From: Dermabacter sp.
GTDB taxonomy: Bacteria > Actinomycetota > Actinomycetes > Actinomycetales > Dermabacteraceae
Direction of reading: 5' to 3'
NCBI GenBank assembly: GCA_030538475.1
Contig: JAUNTX010000011.1
Location: 1-64,000, forward strand
Length of the DNA: 64,000 nucleotides
Shown in pieces: positions 52,845 to 61,562 of this stretch (within the stretch, counting starts at the first letter, position 1; each line of letters begins with the position of its first letter). A program made the translations under genes and the position numbers. The notes below the pieces were generated by a model that was not told the DNA's origin, did not search any database, and saw only the letters and a list, made by a program, of their open reading frames with translations.

Positions 52845-53515
52845 ACCAGCCCTGGGTCGTGGTCCTCGACCACGGCAGCGGCAACGTCCGCTCGGTCGTG
52901 CGCGCGCTCGAAGCCGCGGGCGCCCGCGTGGACCTCACCGCCGACCGCGACGCCGCGCTTGCGGCCGACGGGCTCGTGGTGCCGGGCGTGGGCGCCTACG
53001 CGACGACGATGGCGCAGCTGCGAGCCGTCGGCGCCCCCCAGATTATCGATACCCGGCTCGCCGGGGGCCGCCCCGTGCTTGGCATCTGCGTGGGACTCCA
53101 GGTCCTCGTGGAATCCGGGACCGAACACGGCGTCCACACCGAGGGGCTCGGCCAGTGGCCCGGCACCGTCGAGCGACTCACCTCCCGCGTGGTGCCCCAC
53201 ATGGGCTGGAACACCGTCGAGGTCCCGGTCGGCAGCCGCCTGTTCGAGGGCCTCGAATCCGAGCGTTTCTACTTCGTCCACTCCTACGGCGTGCGCGACT
53301 GGAGTTTTGACGCCGTGAGCGAGGTCATGCGGCCCCCGCTCGTCACGTGGGCCGAACACGACGGTGATCGCTTCGTCGCGGCCATCGAGAACGGGGCGCT
53401 CAGCGCCACCCAGTTCCACCCCGAGAAGTCCGGCCCCGCGGGGGCGAGGCTGCTCGCCGCGTGGCTCGAGACCCTGCCCACTGGGGCCCCCGCTCACGAA
53501 GGAGAGCGCCCATGA
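52841..53515 (+). CDS. hisH: Imidazole glycerol phosphate synthase subunit HisH
   Basis: 224-aa class I glutamine amidotransferase that supplies ammonia to HisF. Catalytic triad: Cys83 in [10 protein letters not shown], His193 and Glu195 in FHPEKS. N-terminal [14 protein letters not shown] and [11 protein letters not shown] are typical. hisF is not in this window. GTG overlaps the preceding stop, and its own stop overlaps the next small gene. Confidence 0.96.
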   Translation: MNQPWVVVLDHGSGNVRSVVRALEAAGARVDLTADRDAALAADGLVVPGVGAYATTMAQLRAVGAPQIIDTRLAGGRPVLGICVGLQVLVESGTEHGVHTEGLGQWPGTVERLTSRVVPHMGWNTVEVPVGSRLFEGLESERFYFVHSYGVRDWSFDAVSEVMRPPLVTWAEHDGDRFVAAIENGALSATQFHPEKSGPAGARLLAAWLETLPTGAPAHEGERP

Positions 53516-53673
53516 TTCTCGCGTTCGTCATGCTCGCCGTCGGGGGCATCTTCCTCGGCGGTGCCTACTCGTTCGCCCGGCAGAAGAAGCCGATGCTGGC
53601 CATCGTCGGCCTCGCCCTGACCGGCCTCATTTGCGTCGCCGTCGCCTACTGGCGCATTAACCAGGGCGGCTAG
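53512..53673 (+). CDS. Small two-helix membrane protein between hisH and hisA
   Basis: 53-aa protein with two membrane helices (about 2-20 and 27-45) joined by a basic turn (SFARQKKPM). It is translationally coupled to hisH (ATGA overlap) and followed by hisA after 50 bases. No known domain. Its coupling and clean ribosome-binding context (AAGGAGAG upstream) support it being a real gene rather than a chance frame. Confidence 0.75.
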   Translation: MILAFVMLAVGGIFLGGAYSFARQKKPMLAIVGLALTGLICVAVAYWRINQGG

Positions 53674-53723
53674 CCGCCCCGTCGGCCGCGCCCACCACCC
53701 CGTTAGCCCTCAGGAGAGAGCCC

Positions 53724-54464
53724 ATGACCCCACCCGCCGCTTCGCTCACGCTGCTGCCCGCCGTCGATGTCGCCTCCGGTGAGGCCGTTCGCCTTGTCCA
53801 GGGTGAGGCCGGGACGGAGACCACGTACGGTGCGCCGCTCGAGGCCGCCCTCGATTTCGAGCGCGGGGGCGCCGCCTGGCTGCACCTCGTGGACCTCGAT
53901 GCCGCCTTCGGGCGCGGCACGAATGCGGACCTGCTCGCCGAGGTGGTGCGGGCCGTGGGGATGCACGTCGAGCTGTCCGGCGGGATCCGGGACGACGCGT
54001 CGCTGACGCGGGCGCTCGCGACGGGATGCCGCCGCATCAACCTCGGCACCGCCGCCCTCGAAAACCCCGAGTGGACCGCCCGGGTCATCGCCGAGCACGG
54101 CGATAGGATCGCCGTCGGCCTCGACGTGCGCGGCACCACGCTTGCGGCCCGCGGCTGGACCGAGGAGGGCGGGGACCTGTGGGAGACCCTCGACCGTCTC
54201 AACGAGGCCGGCTGCGTGCGCTACGTCGTGACCGACGTGACCAAGGACGGCATGCTCAGCGGCCCCAACGTGGAGCTTCTGGCCGAGGTGGCGAGCCGGA
54301 CCGACGCCGCCGTCATCGCCTCGGGCGGCATCTCAAGCCTCGCCGACCTTGAGCGCCTGCGCGCCCTCGTGGACGCCGGGGTCGAGGGTGCCATCGTCGG
54401 CAAGGCCCTGTACGCGGGAGCGTTCACCCTGGCCGAGGCCATTGAGGTGGCCGGTCCCCAGTGA
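53724..54464 (+). CDS. hisA: Phosphoribosyl isomerase HisA/PriA
   Basis: 246-aa TIM barrel that isomerises ProFAR. In many actinobacteria (PriA) it also isomerises phosphoribosyl anthranilate for tryptophan. Catalytic aspartates are Asp15 in [14 protein letters not shown] and Asp171 in [12 protein letters not shown]. Phosphate-binding loops ([18 protein letters not shown]) are intact. Which activity set applies depends on whether trpF exists elsewhere in the genome. AGGAGAG precedes the ATG. Confidence 0.95.
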   Translation: MTPPAASLTLLPAVDVASGEAVRLVQGEAGTETTYGAPLEAALDFERGGAAWLHLVDLDAAFGRGTNADLLAEVVRAVGMHVELSGGIRDDASLTRALATGCRRINLGTAALENPEWTARVIAEHGDRIAVGLDVRGTTLAARGWTEEGGDLWETLDRLNEAGCVRYVVTDVTKDGMLSGPNVELLAEVASRTDAAVIASGGISSLADLERLRALVDAGVEGAIVGKALYAGAFTLAEAIEVAGPQ

Positions 54465-55279
54465 GCGACGGTGACGCGGCGCCGAGCCCCCTTCCCGAGC
54501 AGGGCGCCCACGTGCGGCGCACGCTGCCCGATCACTTCGCGCACAAATCCCCGCTGACCGACACGGCCGGGATCGCGTGGAAGGGCCGCGACTACACCGT
54601 GAGCCCGTTCCCGGAGGACCGCGGGCAGCTGAGCGAACGCCTCCGCGACGCCCTGCGGGCCGTGGACGCGGGCGAGGACGCCACGCGCGAGGCCTTCGTC
54701 GCGGCCCTCGCCGGTGAGCGCGTGCTCGTGCCCATCCAAGCGATTGCCACCGAGGAAGCCGTCACGGAAAGCGGCCTGCACGCCGATAACGCCTCCGACA
54801 TGGCGATGGTGTCCTTCCAACTGTCGAACGGCCAGGCGGCGCTGCCCCTGTTCACGAGCGTCGAGGCCCTGAACGCGTGGAGCGCCGAAGCCCGCCCCGT
54901 CCCGCTGCAGGCCGAACGCGCCGCGCAGGCCGCGGTGGCCGAAGGCTGCACGATGCTCATCATCGACGCGGGGCGAGCGAGGCCACTCACCCTCAGCCGC
55001 TCCGCCCTCTGGGCGCTCGCCCAGGGCCGCGCGTGGAGCGCGCCGCACCGTGACGCCGAGGTGCTCGCCGAGGTGGCGCGCCTGCCCCAGCTCGTTGCCG
55101 AGGTCACGGCCGCCGATCTCGCGCCGGGCGACGAACGCGAGGTGGAGCTGCGCCTCACGCTCGTGCCGGGCCTCACCCGGGCCCAGCTCACCGCCGCGCT
55201 CGAGCGCGTGAGCGCGTTCCTGTCCACCTCCGATGTGGTGGCGGAACGGGTCAGCTCCCTCAAACTGACGCTGAGGTAA
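54461..55279 (+). CDS. SseB family protein
   Basis: 272-aa soluble protein with an SseB N-terminal-type domain. It has [37 protein letters not shown] and [20 protein letters not shown], then a second alpha/beta part. SseB-family proteins in actinobacteria commonly follow hisA; their function is not known (the name comes from an E. coli protein linked to serine sensitivity). GTG overlaps the hisA stop by four bases, so it is read with the his genes. Confidence 0.85.
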   Translation: MSDGDAAPSPLPEQGAHVRRTLPDHFAHKSPLTDTAGIAWKGRDYTVSPFPEDRGQLSERLRDALRAVDAGEDATREAFVAALAGERVLVPIQAIATEEAVTESGLHADNASDMAMVSFQLSNGQAALPLFTSVEALNAWSAEARPVPLQAERAAQAAVAEGCTMLIIDAGRARPLTLSRSALWALAQGRAWSAPHRDAEVLAEVARLPQLVAEVTAADLAPGDEREVELRLTLVPGLTRAQLTAALERVSAFLSTSDVVAERVSSLKLTLR

Positions 55280-55288
55280 CGGCGGGGC

Positions 55289-55294
55289 TAGAGT
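55289..55294 (+). promoter_or_regulatory. -10 box for leaderless MFS gene
   Basis: TAGAGT, six bases, then GTG at 55301, with no ribosome-binding site. Confidence 0.55.
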
Positions 55295-55300
55295 GGCCTC

Positions 55301-56683
55301 GTGGCACTGTCGATCTACCGCGAAGTTCTCTCCCAGCCGAAGGCCCCCTCGATCCTGCTCCTGGGTTTCCTGGCGCGCTTCCCGTTCTCCGCCACCGGCC
55401 TCGTGCTCACGCTGCACTGCGTGTTCACGCTCCAGGTCAGCTACCTCATGGCGGGGCTCATCGTCACCTCCGCGACCCTCGGCGCGGCGATCTCCGCCCC
55501 CTGGCGCGGCCGCATGCTCGACACGAAGGGCCTGCGCCGCACGCTCGTGCCCCCGATCATCGTCAACCTCGTGTTCTGGTCGGTGGCGCCGTGGCTGCCG
55601 TACTCCCTGCTGGTGCCGAGCGTGTTCGTCGCGGGGCTCTTCTCCATCCCCGTCTTTTCCATCGTGCGCACCTCGCTCTCGGTCATCATTCCCGCGCGCC
55701 TGCGCAAGGCCGCCTTCTCCCTGGACTCCGTGTTCACCGAGATCGTCTTCATGACCGGGCCCGCGATTGCCACCGTGCTCGTCTTCTCGCTCAACTCGAC
55801 CCTCGCCATGACCGTCCTCGGCGCCGCCATCGTCACCGCGGGCATCGGGCTGAGCATCGTCAACCCGCCGCTGAAGAGCGAGCAGCTCGTGATCCCCGCG
55901 CGGCTGCCCGCGCCCCTCGAAGCCGCCGAAGAGGGGACGTTGCGCAGCGGCGCCCAGATCGCCGACCGCCTCGCCTACGAACACACGCAGACCGGCCAGA
56001 TCCCCATCATCGCCCCGCAAGACACCGAGGCGCCGGGCGGCGGGGCGTCCGAACTCGATCAGGCCCGCTCCCTAGCCCGTCGGCAGCTCGCGAGCCTCGG
56101 CGGCATCGCGATCCTGCTGGCCACGGCGACGGGTAACCTCATCCTCGTGGCCACCGACCTCGGGATTGTCGCGGTCCTCGAAAGCCGCTCCGCCGAACAC
56201 CTCGTCGGCCTCGTCATCGCCGTGTGGTGCGCGGGCAGCGCGATTGGCGGCCTCACGTACGGCGCGATGACGCGCGACATCTCCCCGCTGTGGGTGCTCC
56301 TGCTGCTCGGCCTGTTCACCCTGCCGATCGCGCTCGCCACGGACCTGCCCGGTCTGCTCATCCTGTGCTTCATCGCGGGCCTCGGCGTGGCCCCGATCCT
56401 CGCCTCGACCGGCGAGGCGATTGCCCGGCGTGTGCCGGAGATCGCGCGCGGTGAGGCGATGGGCTGGCACGGTAGCGCCATGACCATCGGCGCGAGCGCG
56501 GGCGGCCCCCTCATCGGGCTCGTGATCGATGCCGGGGGAGCGGAGTGGGGCTTCATCACCGGTGGCCTCATCGGCGTCACGGTCGCCGTCTTCGGCCTCG
56601 TGGCCACCCGCATTCACCGCACCCGGATGCGCGCGCGGCTGGCGTCGGAGCTTGGTTCCCCACGCTCGGGGGTCACCGACTGA
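55301..56683 (+). CDS. MFS transporter
   Basis: 460-aa polytopic protein with about twelve membrane helices in two halves and a central cytoplasmic loop of about 75 residues (190-265: acidic, ending LDQARSLARRQLASLGG). The MFS motif A region appears as PWRGRMLDTKGLRRTL. The substrate is unknown. It converges on the siderophore importer operon, so a siderophore export role is possible but only by neighbourhood. GTG start set by the TAGAGT box. Confidence 0.88.
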   Translation: MALSIYREVLSQPKAPSILLLGFLARFPFSATGLVLTLHCVFTLQVSYLMAGLIVTSATLGAAISAPWRGRMLDTKGLRRTLVPPIIVNLVFWSVAPWLPYSLLVPSVFVAGLFSIPVFSIVRTSLSVIIPARLRKAAFSLDSVFTEIVFMTGPAIATVLVFSLNSTLAMTVLGAAIVTAGIGLSIVNPPLKSEQLVIPARLPAPLEAAEEGTLRSGAQIADRLAYEHTQTGQIPIIAPQDTEAPGGGASELDQARSLARRQLASLGGIAILLATATGNLILVATDLGIVAVLESRSAEHLVGLVIAVWCAGSAIGGLTYGAMTRDISPLWVLLLLGLFTLPIALATDLPGLLILCFIAGLGVAPILASTGEAIARRVPEIARGEAMGWHGSAMTIGASAGGPLIGLVIDAGGAEWGFITGGLIGVTVAVFGLVATRIHRTRMRARLASELGSPRSGVTD

Positions 56684-56739
56684 GGGCTCGGGAGCCGGTG
56701 AGGGAGCCCGGGGATCGGCGAGAAGTCGCGAAGGCCCGA

Positions 56740-57495
56740 CTAGAAGTAGACGGCGAGCGGGCCCCTCGGACCCTCCACCACCTCGACGTCCGTGTGAAAC
56801 ACGCGCGAGAGCGTGCCCGAGGTGACGATCTCCGACGGCGGCCCCGCCTCCGTGACCACCCCGTTGTTCATCGCGATGATGTGATCGGCGTAGTGCGCCG
56901 CGAAGTTGATGTCGTGCAGCACGATCACGATCGTGCGCCCCAGTTCGTCGCACGCCCGGCGCAGCTGCTTCATCATCTGCACGCTGTGCTGCATATCGAG
57001 GTTGTTGAGCGGTTCGTCCAGCAGCATGTACCGCGTGTCCTGGGCGAGCACCATCGCCACGTACGCCCGCTGGCGCTGCCCCCCGGACAGCTGGTCCAGG
57101 AAGCGGTGCTCGAGCTCGGTGAGGTTGAGGAAGTCGATGGCCTCGGAAATCACCCGCTCGTCATCCTTTGTGAGCCGCCCCTTCGAATAGGGGAAGCGGC
57201 CGAAGCCCACGAGCTGACGCACGGTCAGGCGCGTGACGAAGTGGTTCTCCTGGCGCAGGATCGACAGGGTGGTCGCCACCGTCGCCGACGGCGTCTTCAG
57301 CACGTCGAGGCCCCCGATGTGGACGCTCCCCGAATCCGAGGTGAGGAGCCGCCCAATCATCGTGAGGATCGTGGACTTGCCCGCGCCGTTTGGCCCCACG
57401 AGCGCCGTGATGGAGCCTTCGGGAATGTCGGCGCTCACGGGCCCGATCTGGACCGTGTCGCTATAGCGCTTGGTGAGGTCTCGAACGCTGATCAC
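56740..57495 (-). CDS. Siderophore ABC transporter ATP-binding protein (YclP-like)
   Basis: 251-aa ATPase of an iron-chelate importer. Walker A GPNGAGKS at 34-41, FGRFPYSKGRLTKDD, signature LSGGQRQRAYVAMVLAQDT, Walker B YMLLDEPLNNLDM and HDINFA are close to B. subtilis YclP/FatE-type ATPases by memory of those sequences. Last gene of a four-gene minus-strand operon; the GTG overlaps the permease stop by four bases. Would energise uptake of a catecholate siderophore such as petrobactin or an enterobactin fragment; the exact ligand is not known. Confidence 0.92.
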   Translation of the reverse strand: MISVRDLTKRYSDTVQIGPVSADIPEGSITALVGPNGAGKSTILTMIGRLLTSDSGSVHIGGLDVLKTPSATVATTLSILRQENHFVTRLTVRQLVGFGRFPYSKGRLTKDDERVISEAIDFLNLTELEHRFLDQLSGGQRQRAYVAMVLAQDTRYMLLDEPLNNLDMQHSVQMMKQLRRACDELGRTIVIVLHDINFAAHYADHIIAMNNGVVTEAGPPSEIVTSGTLSRVFHTDVEVVEGPRGPLAVYF

Positions 57496-58610
57496 AGCCG
57501 GCCCTTTCGCATGACGACGATGAGGAAGGTGAGGCCGCCAATGACCTCGATGATGATGGTGACGGCGCCCTGGGCGCTGAACACGTGCCGCAGCACGAAG
57601 TAGGCCGCGGTGAGCACCGTGTACCCGGTCAGGGCCGCCACCGGCAGGATGAGCCGGTGGTCGTAGGTGTCCGTGAACTGGTAGGCGAGGGTCGCGATGA
57701 GGAACCCGAGGAAGGTCATGGGGCCCACGAGCGAGGTGGTCATGGCCATGAGGATCGAGACCAGCAGCAGCACGATCATCGTGTCGCGCCGGTGATTCAG
57801 CCCCAGGTTCGTCGCGGTGTCGCGCCCGAGCGCGAGCAGGTTGAGGCGCCGCGCATTCAGGTACAGGGCGCCCGCCGCGAGGATGACGATGGGGATCGCG
57901 TACGGCAGGTACTCGGTGCGGGCGTTGGAGATATTGCCGAACATGCGGGCGGTGAGGATGTCGAACGTGCTGGGATCCAGCATCCGCTGCATGAACGTGG
58001 ACAGGGAGCCGAGCCCGCCGCCCATGATGACGCCGACCAGCAGCATGACGTGCATGTTCCCGTACTTCCCGCCGAGCAGCCACCCGTACAGCAGGGCCGA
58101 GAACCCGACCATGAGGGCCACCTGCAGGAAGAACTGGGGGATGCCGGTGAACAGGGTGACCCCGGCGGCGCCGAGGAAGAACACGGCCGCGGTGTTGAGC
58201 ACGACGTAGAGGGCCTCGAAGCCCATGATCGAGGGCGTGATGATGCGGTTCGCGGCCGCGGTCTGGAACGAGACCGTGGCGAAGGCCTGGCACGTGACCA
58301 CCACGGCGATCACGAGGAGCGAGGTGGCGCGCATCTTCGCGATGAGCCAATAGCCCTCGGTGCCGAACTCCATCGGGTTGTTCCAGCTGAGTACGCCGAA
58401 GGAGAGGGCGAGCGAGAGGATCGCGAGGCCGACAACGAGTGCGACGTAGCGCCGACGATGGGCGCGGGAGGTGAAGGAGCCCGAATGGCGCAGGACGCTC
58501 GAGGCGGGATCGGCGGCGGTCGAAGCCACGGGGGCCGACGGGGCCGACGGGGTGGACGACACCGAGGCGGAGGCTCCGGTGGTGGCGGGGGCCGAGGCGC
58601 GCTCACGCAT
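57492..58610 (-). CDS. Siderophore ABC transporter permease (FecCD family), second
   Basis: 372-aa permease with about nine to ten membrane helices of the FecCD/BtuC family; recognisable blocks are NRIITPSIMGFEALYVV, GRDTATNLGLNHR and VGPMTFLGFLIATLAYQ. An N-terminal Ser/Ala/Pro-rich tail of about 45 residues precedes the first helix. ATG has GAAGGAG five bases upstream and overlaps the end of the other permease by eight bases. It pairs with that permease in a heterodimeric channel. Confidence 0.92.
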   Translation of the reverse strand: MRERASAPATTGASASVSSTPSAPSAPVASTAADPASSVLRHSGSFTSRAHRRRYVALVVGLAILSLALSFGVLSWNNPMEFGTEGYWLIAKMRATSLLVIAVVVTCQAFATVSFQTAAANRIITPSIMGFEALYVVLNTAAVFFLGAAGVTLFTGIPQFFLQVALMVGFSALLYGWLLGGKYGNMHVMLLVGVIMGGGLGSLSTFMQRMLDPSTFDILTARMFGNISNARTEYLPYAIPIVILAAGALYLNARRLNLLALGRDTATNLGLNHRRDTMIVLLLVSILMAMTTSLVGPMTFLGFLIATLAYQFTDTYDHRLILPVAALTGYTVLTAAYFVLRHVFSAQGAVTIIIEVIGGLTFLIVVMRKGRL

Positions 58611-59610
58611 GGCGGCTCCTTCGCACGAGGAGGGTAATGAAGACGACCGCGCCGAGGATGCCGAGGATGACGCTCACCGGCATTTCGAACGGCATGACGA
58701 TCGTGCGGGCAATGAGGTCGCACACCGTGATCACCCAGATGCCCACGAGGCACACCCACGGCAGGTTGCTGCGCAGGTTGTCGCCGCGAAACATCGAGAC
58801 CACGTTCGGCACGATGAGGCCCAGGAACGGCAGGGAGCCGATCACCACGGTGACCACGCCCGTGGCGACGGCCACGAGGCTCACCCCGAGGAACATGATC
58901 GTGCGGTAGTTCAGCCCCACGTTCGTGGCCACGTCCTTGCCGAGCCCCGCCACCGTGAAGCGGTCGGCCACGATGTAGACGGCGAGCGCCACAATCGCGA
59001 CGATGAACAGGAGCTCGTAGCGGCCCCGCACCACGGAGGTGAAGCTGCCCGTGAACCAGATGGAGAGGTTCTGCAGCATGTCGGTACTGAGGGCGATGAA
59101 CGTGGTGAAGGAGCCCACGACCGCGCCGAGCATGATGCCGACAATCGGCACGATGAGCGAGGACTTCAGGCTCACGCGTTGGAGGAAGGCGAAGAACACG
59201 AGGGTGCCGATGAAGGCCATGAGGATCGCGCCGAGCATCCGCTCCACGAGGCTGGCCGTCGGGATGAGGACCATGACGAGGATGAGGCCGAGGCTCGCCC
59301 ATTCCGTTGTCCCCGTGGTCGAGGGTTCCACGAACTTGTTCTGGGTGAGCAGCTGCATCACGAGGCCGCACATGCTCATGGCCACGCCAGCGAGGACCAG
59401 GGAGAGGGTGCGGGGGACTCGGGTGATGGCGAACATCTCCCAGCCGTCGTCGGCCCCCGTGATGTCGTAGACGCCGACGAAGAGCGAGGCGGCAACGAGC
59501 GCGATGGTCACGAGGACGGCGACCCCGAGCGCAAGGCGATTGCGGCGCTGGGAGGGCAGGCGGGCACTCGAGACCTCGGGCGAGGCGAGCGTCTGCGGTT
59601 CGGAAGTCAC
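58603..59610 (-). CDS. Siderophore ABC transporter permease (FecCD family), first
   Basis: About 335-aa permease of the FecCD family with RVPRTLSLVLAGVAMSMCGL, NKFVEPSTTGTTEWASLG, VGLNYRTIMFLG and GSLPFLGLIVPNVVSMFRG. GTG 59608-59610 has AGGAAA about nine bases upstream and is preferred; ATG 59652 would add 14 residues but has no ribosome-binding site. Lies 100 bases after the binding-protein gene. It forms the channel with the second permease. Confidence 0.9.
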   Translation of the reverse strand: MTSEPQTLASPEVSSARLPSQRRNRLALGVAVLVTIALVAASLFVGVYDITGADDGWEMFAITRVPRTLSLVLAGVAMSMCGLVMQLLTQNKFVEPSTTGTTEWASLGLILVMVLIPTASLVERMLGAILMAFIGTLVFFAFLQRVSLKSSLIVPIVGIMLGAVVGSFTTFIALSTDMLQNLSIWFTGSFTSVVRGRYELLFIVAIVALAVYIVADRFTVAGLGKDVATNVGLNYRTIMFLGVSLVAVATGVVTVVIGSLPFLGLIVPNVVSMFRGDNLRSNLPWVCLVGIWVITVCDLIARTIVMPFEMPVSVILGILGAVVFITLLVRRSRHA

Positions 59611-59713
59611 GAGGGAAGTTTCCTGGGTGTGGTCACGGCGGAGCGTTCTCATGCGCTGGCGCGGGCACGCGCCGTGAAGGCTCGTACCCGCGCCGTGCGA
59701 GAAATATGGACGA

Positions 59714-60724
59714 CTACTTGTTCTTCTCGAGGGCGTCGGCGAAGGAGTTGAGGAACTCCGTGTACACCTGGATGTCCTCGGTCAGGTAGAAGTTGTTCGG
59801 CATGTAGACGATCGTGCCATCCTTGACGGCCGTGACGTTCTTCAGGGCTTCGGAGCCTGCCACGAGTTCTGCGGCGGGCTGGTAGCCCTCTTCGTCTGCG
59901 GAGACGGCCGCGTCGCGGTCCAGCACGATGATCCAGTCGGGGTTGGATTCCGCGATGGCTTCCACCGAGATGTCATCGCCCGTGTGGTCGGTCGAACCAT
60001 CCACCTGGAGCGACGGGGTGAGGCCGAGCATCGGGAACAGCGGGCCGATGCCGCGACCGGTGACGGGCGCCGAGTAGTTGATGTCGCCGCCCGAGGTGAT
60101 GAGGCCCATGACGGTCTTCGAGGGATCGTAGGCCTTGGTGACGCGCGTGATGGCGTCTTCGAACGCGGTGACGAGCTTCGCCGCCTCCTCGTCGTGGGCG
60201 AGAACCTCGCCCACGAGGGTGATCTGGCGAATCAGTTCGTCCTTGAGCGGCTTCTCGGAGTCGATGTCGGTGTCCACGAGCGCGGCGTTCGGCACGAGGG
60301 CCTTGATCTGGTCGTAGTACTGGGCGTAGCGCTGGCCGTTGAGCACGAGGTCCGGGTCGGCGGCCACGAGCTGTTCGAGGTTGGGCTCGCGGTGGTTGCC
60401 CGTGTTGAGGATGCTGGAATCACTCGTGTAGCTCACCTCGTCGGGCATGAGGTCCACGGGGCCGGCCACGAGCTTGATCTTCCACTCGTCGAGCGTGCGG
60501 AACAGGCGGTTGTCGGTCGCGACAATCCGGGTGGCAGGCACGGGCACCGTGACGGAGCCGCGAAGATCCTCAACGGTCACCGTGGTGGGGGAGGTGCTGG
60601 CCGTCGAACCGCCAGCGTCGCTTGCCGCACCGTCGCTGCCGGAGGAGGAGCAGGCGGCGAGGGCGGCGGAGGAGGAGGTCAGCAGGGCAATGAGGCCGAG
60701 CTGGCGACGGGAAAGGGAAACCAT
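59714..60724 (-). CDS. Siderophore-binding lipoprotein (YclQ/CeuE-like)
   Basis: 336-aa substrate-binding protein of the helical-backbone class III family. The signal peptide ends in the lipobox ALAAC (Cys25). The mature protein has VPATRIVATDNRLFRTLDEW, EPNLEQLVAADPDLVLNGQR and ESNPDWIIVLDRDAA. It captures ferric siderophore outside the membrane and delivers it to the two permeases. AAGGAG lies ten bases before the ATG. An iron box overlaps its promoter, so iron repression by an IdeR/DtxR protein is expected. Confidence 0.92.
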   Translation of the reverse strand: MVSLSRRQLGLIALLTSSSAALAACSSSGSDGAASDAGGSTASTSPTTVTVEDLRGSVTVPVPATRIVATDNRLFRTLDEWKIKLVAGPVDLMPDEVSYTSDSSILNTGNHREPNLEQLVAADPDLVLNGQRYAQYYDQIKALVPNAALVDTDIDSEKPLKDELIRQITLVGEVLAHDEEAAKLVTAFEDAITRVTKAYDPSKTVMGLITSGGDINYSAPVTGRGIGPLFPMLGLTPSLQVDGSTDHTGDDISVEAIAESNPDWIIVLDRDAAVSADEEGYQPAAELVAGSEALKNVTAVKDGTIVYMPNNFYLTEDIQVYTEFLNSFADALEKNK

Positions 60725-60774
60725 GGGTGGAGTACTCCTTGAGAACGAGGGAGAAGGGTTGCCCCCTGAACTGC

Positions 60775-60793
60775 TCAGGTTAGGCTCCCCTAG
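60775..60793. promoter_or_regulatory. IdeR/DtxR iron box over the siderophore operon promoter
   Basis: TCAGGTTAGGCTCCCCTAG matches 15 of 19 positions of the consensus TTAGGTTAGGCTAACCTAA. Read on the minus strand it includes TAACCT (60777-60782), a -10 box for the binding-protein gene, so a bound regulator would block the promoter. Confidence 0.75.
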
Positions 60794-60836
60794 TGTCCAC
60801 GAACGGCGAGGATTATGCAAGCAGAGACTTGCTGAA

Positions 60837-61292
60837 TTAGCGCACGCGCCCCGTCCACTTCTCGCCCGGTCCCTCGCCCGGCTCGTCGGGGAAGGGGAGC
60901 GCTTCCGCGAACGCGAGCTGCAGCGAGCGCAGCCCGTCGCGCAGGGAGCGGGCATGATCTCCGCCGATTTCGGGCGCCGCTGCCGTCACGAGCCCGGCGA
61001 GCGCCGTGATGAGTTTCCGCGCCTCCGCGAGATCCTGGTACTGCCCCGTCGCCTCGTCCTCCGCGAGCCCCACTTTGACCGCGGCGGCGCTCATGAGGTG
61101 CACCGTGGCGGTCGTGATGATCTCGACCGCCGCCACGTCGGCAATGTCGCGCGAGGCGCCGTCGGGCGTGCCCGCGGGTACCACGTTGCTCACGGGGGCA
61201 GGATCGCCCGCGGGCAGCGGCGTCTTCGTCGGCCCTGCAGTGGGTGAGGGCGGGGCGGGCGTGGGGAGGGACGGGGTGGGATGCTCACTCAT
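60837..61292 (-). CDS. DUF1844 protein
   Basis: 151-aa protein: a Pro/Thr/Ala-rich N-terminal tail (about 1-45) followed by the DUF1844 helical domain (IADVAAVEIITTATVHLMSA, YQDLAEARKLITALAGLVTA). Function unknown; conserved directly upstream of, and divergent from, infC in actinobacteria. ATG 61290-61292 follows a minus-strand TAGGAT by seven bases. Confidence 0.88.
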   Translation of the reverse strand: MSEHPTPSLPTPAPPSPTAGPTKTPLPAGDPAPVSNVVPAGTPDGASRDIADVAAVEIITTATVHLMSAAAVKVGLAEDEATGQYQDLAEARKLITALAGLVTAAAPEIGGDHARSLRDGLRSLQLAFAEALPFPDEPGEGPGEKWTGRVR

Positions 61293-61299
61293 GCGGACC

Positions 61300-61305
61300 A
61301 TCCTA
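61300..61305 (-). promoter_or_regulatory. -10 box for leaderless DUF1844 gene
   Basis: Minus-strand TAGGAT, seven bases, then ATG at 61292: the same hexamer and spacing as dnaE and the speE-like gene. Confidence 0.55.
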
Positions 61306-61375
61306 CGCAGCCGGGACGCGTGCAGAAGCGAGCCAGGTCACCGCCCGCACCCCTTTCGCGCCGCCGGATCGCTGG

Positions 61376-61381
61376 TACAGT
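61376..61381 (+). promoter_or_regulatory. Probable -10 box and long leader of infC operon
   Basis: TACAGT lies 181 bases before the infC start; no good -35 is seen. The leader of about 175 bases is GC-rich with several possible hairpins, including a small TCACA/TGTGA stem next to the ribosome-binding site. A regulatory role such as IF3 or L20 feedback is possible but not shown. Confidence 0.4.
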
Positions 61382-61562
61382 AGAGGGCTGGAACATGTGC
61401 GTTCCTCCTCATCAAGTGGAGTCCCCTCCCACCCGAGCGGCCGCGGCTGCCGGGTCATGTCGACCGCTAGCGCTCGCGCGCTCGCGGCCTGTGAACGGGT
61501 CTCCGCTGTCGTGCGGGGGCCCTCGTTTATGTTCACACATAGGTCAATTGTGAGGAGCAATC

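Noticed and set aside
56684..56710. GGGCTC/GAGCCC hairpin between the MFS and siderophore genes as a terminator
   Set aside because: Only six base pairs with a 14-base loop and no T run; too weak to call.
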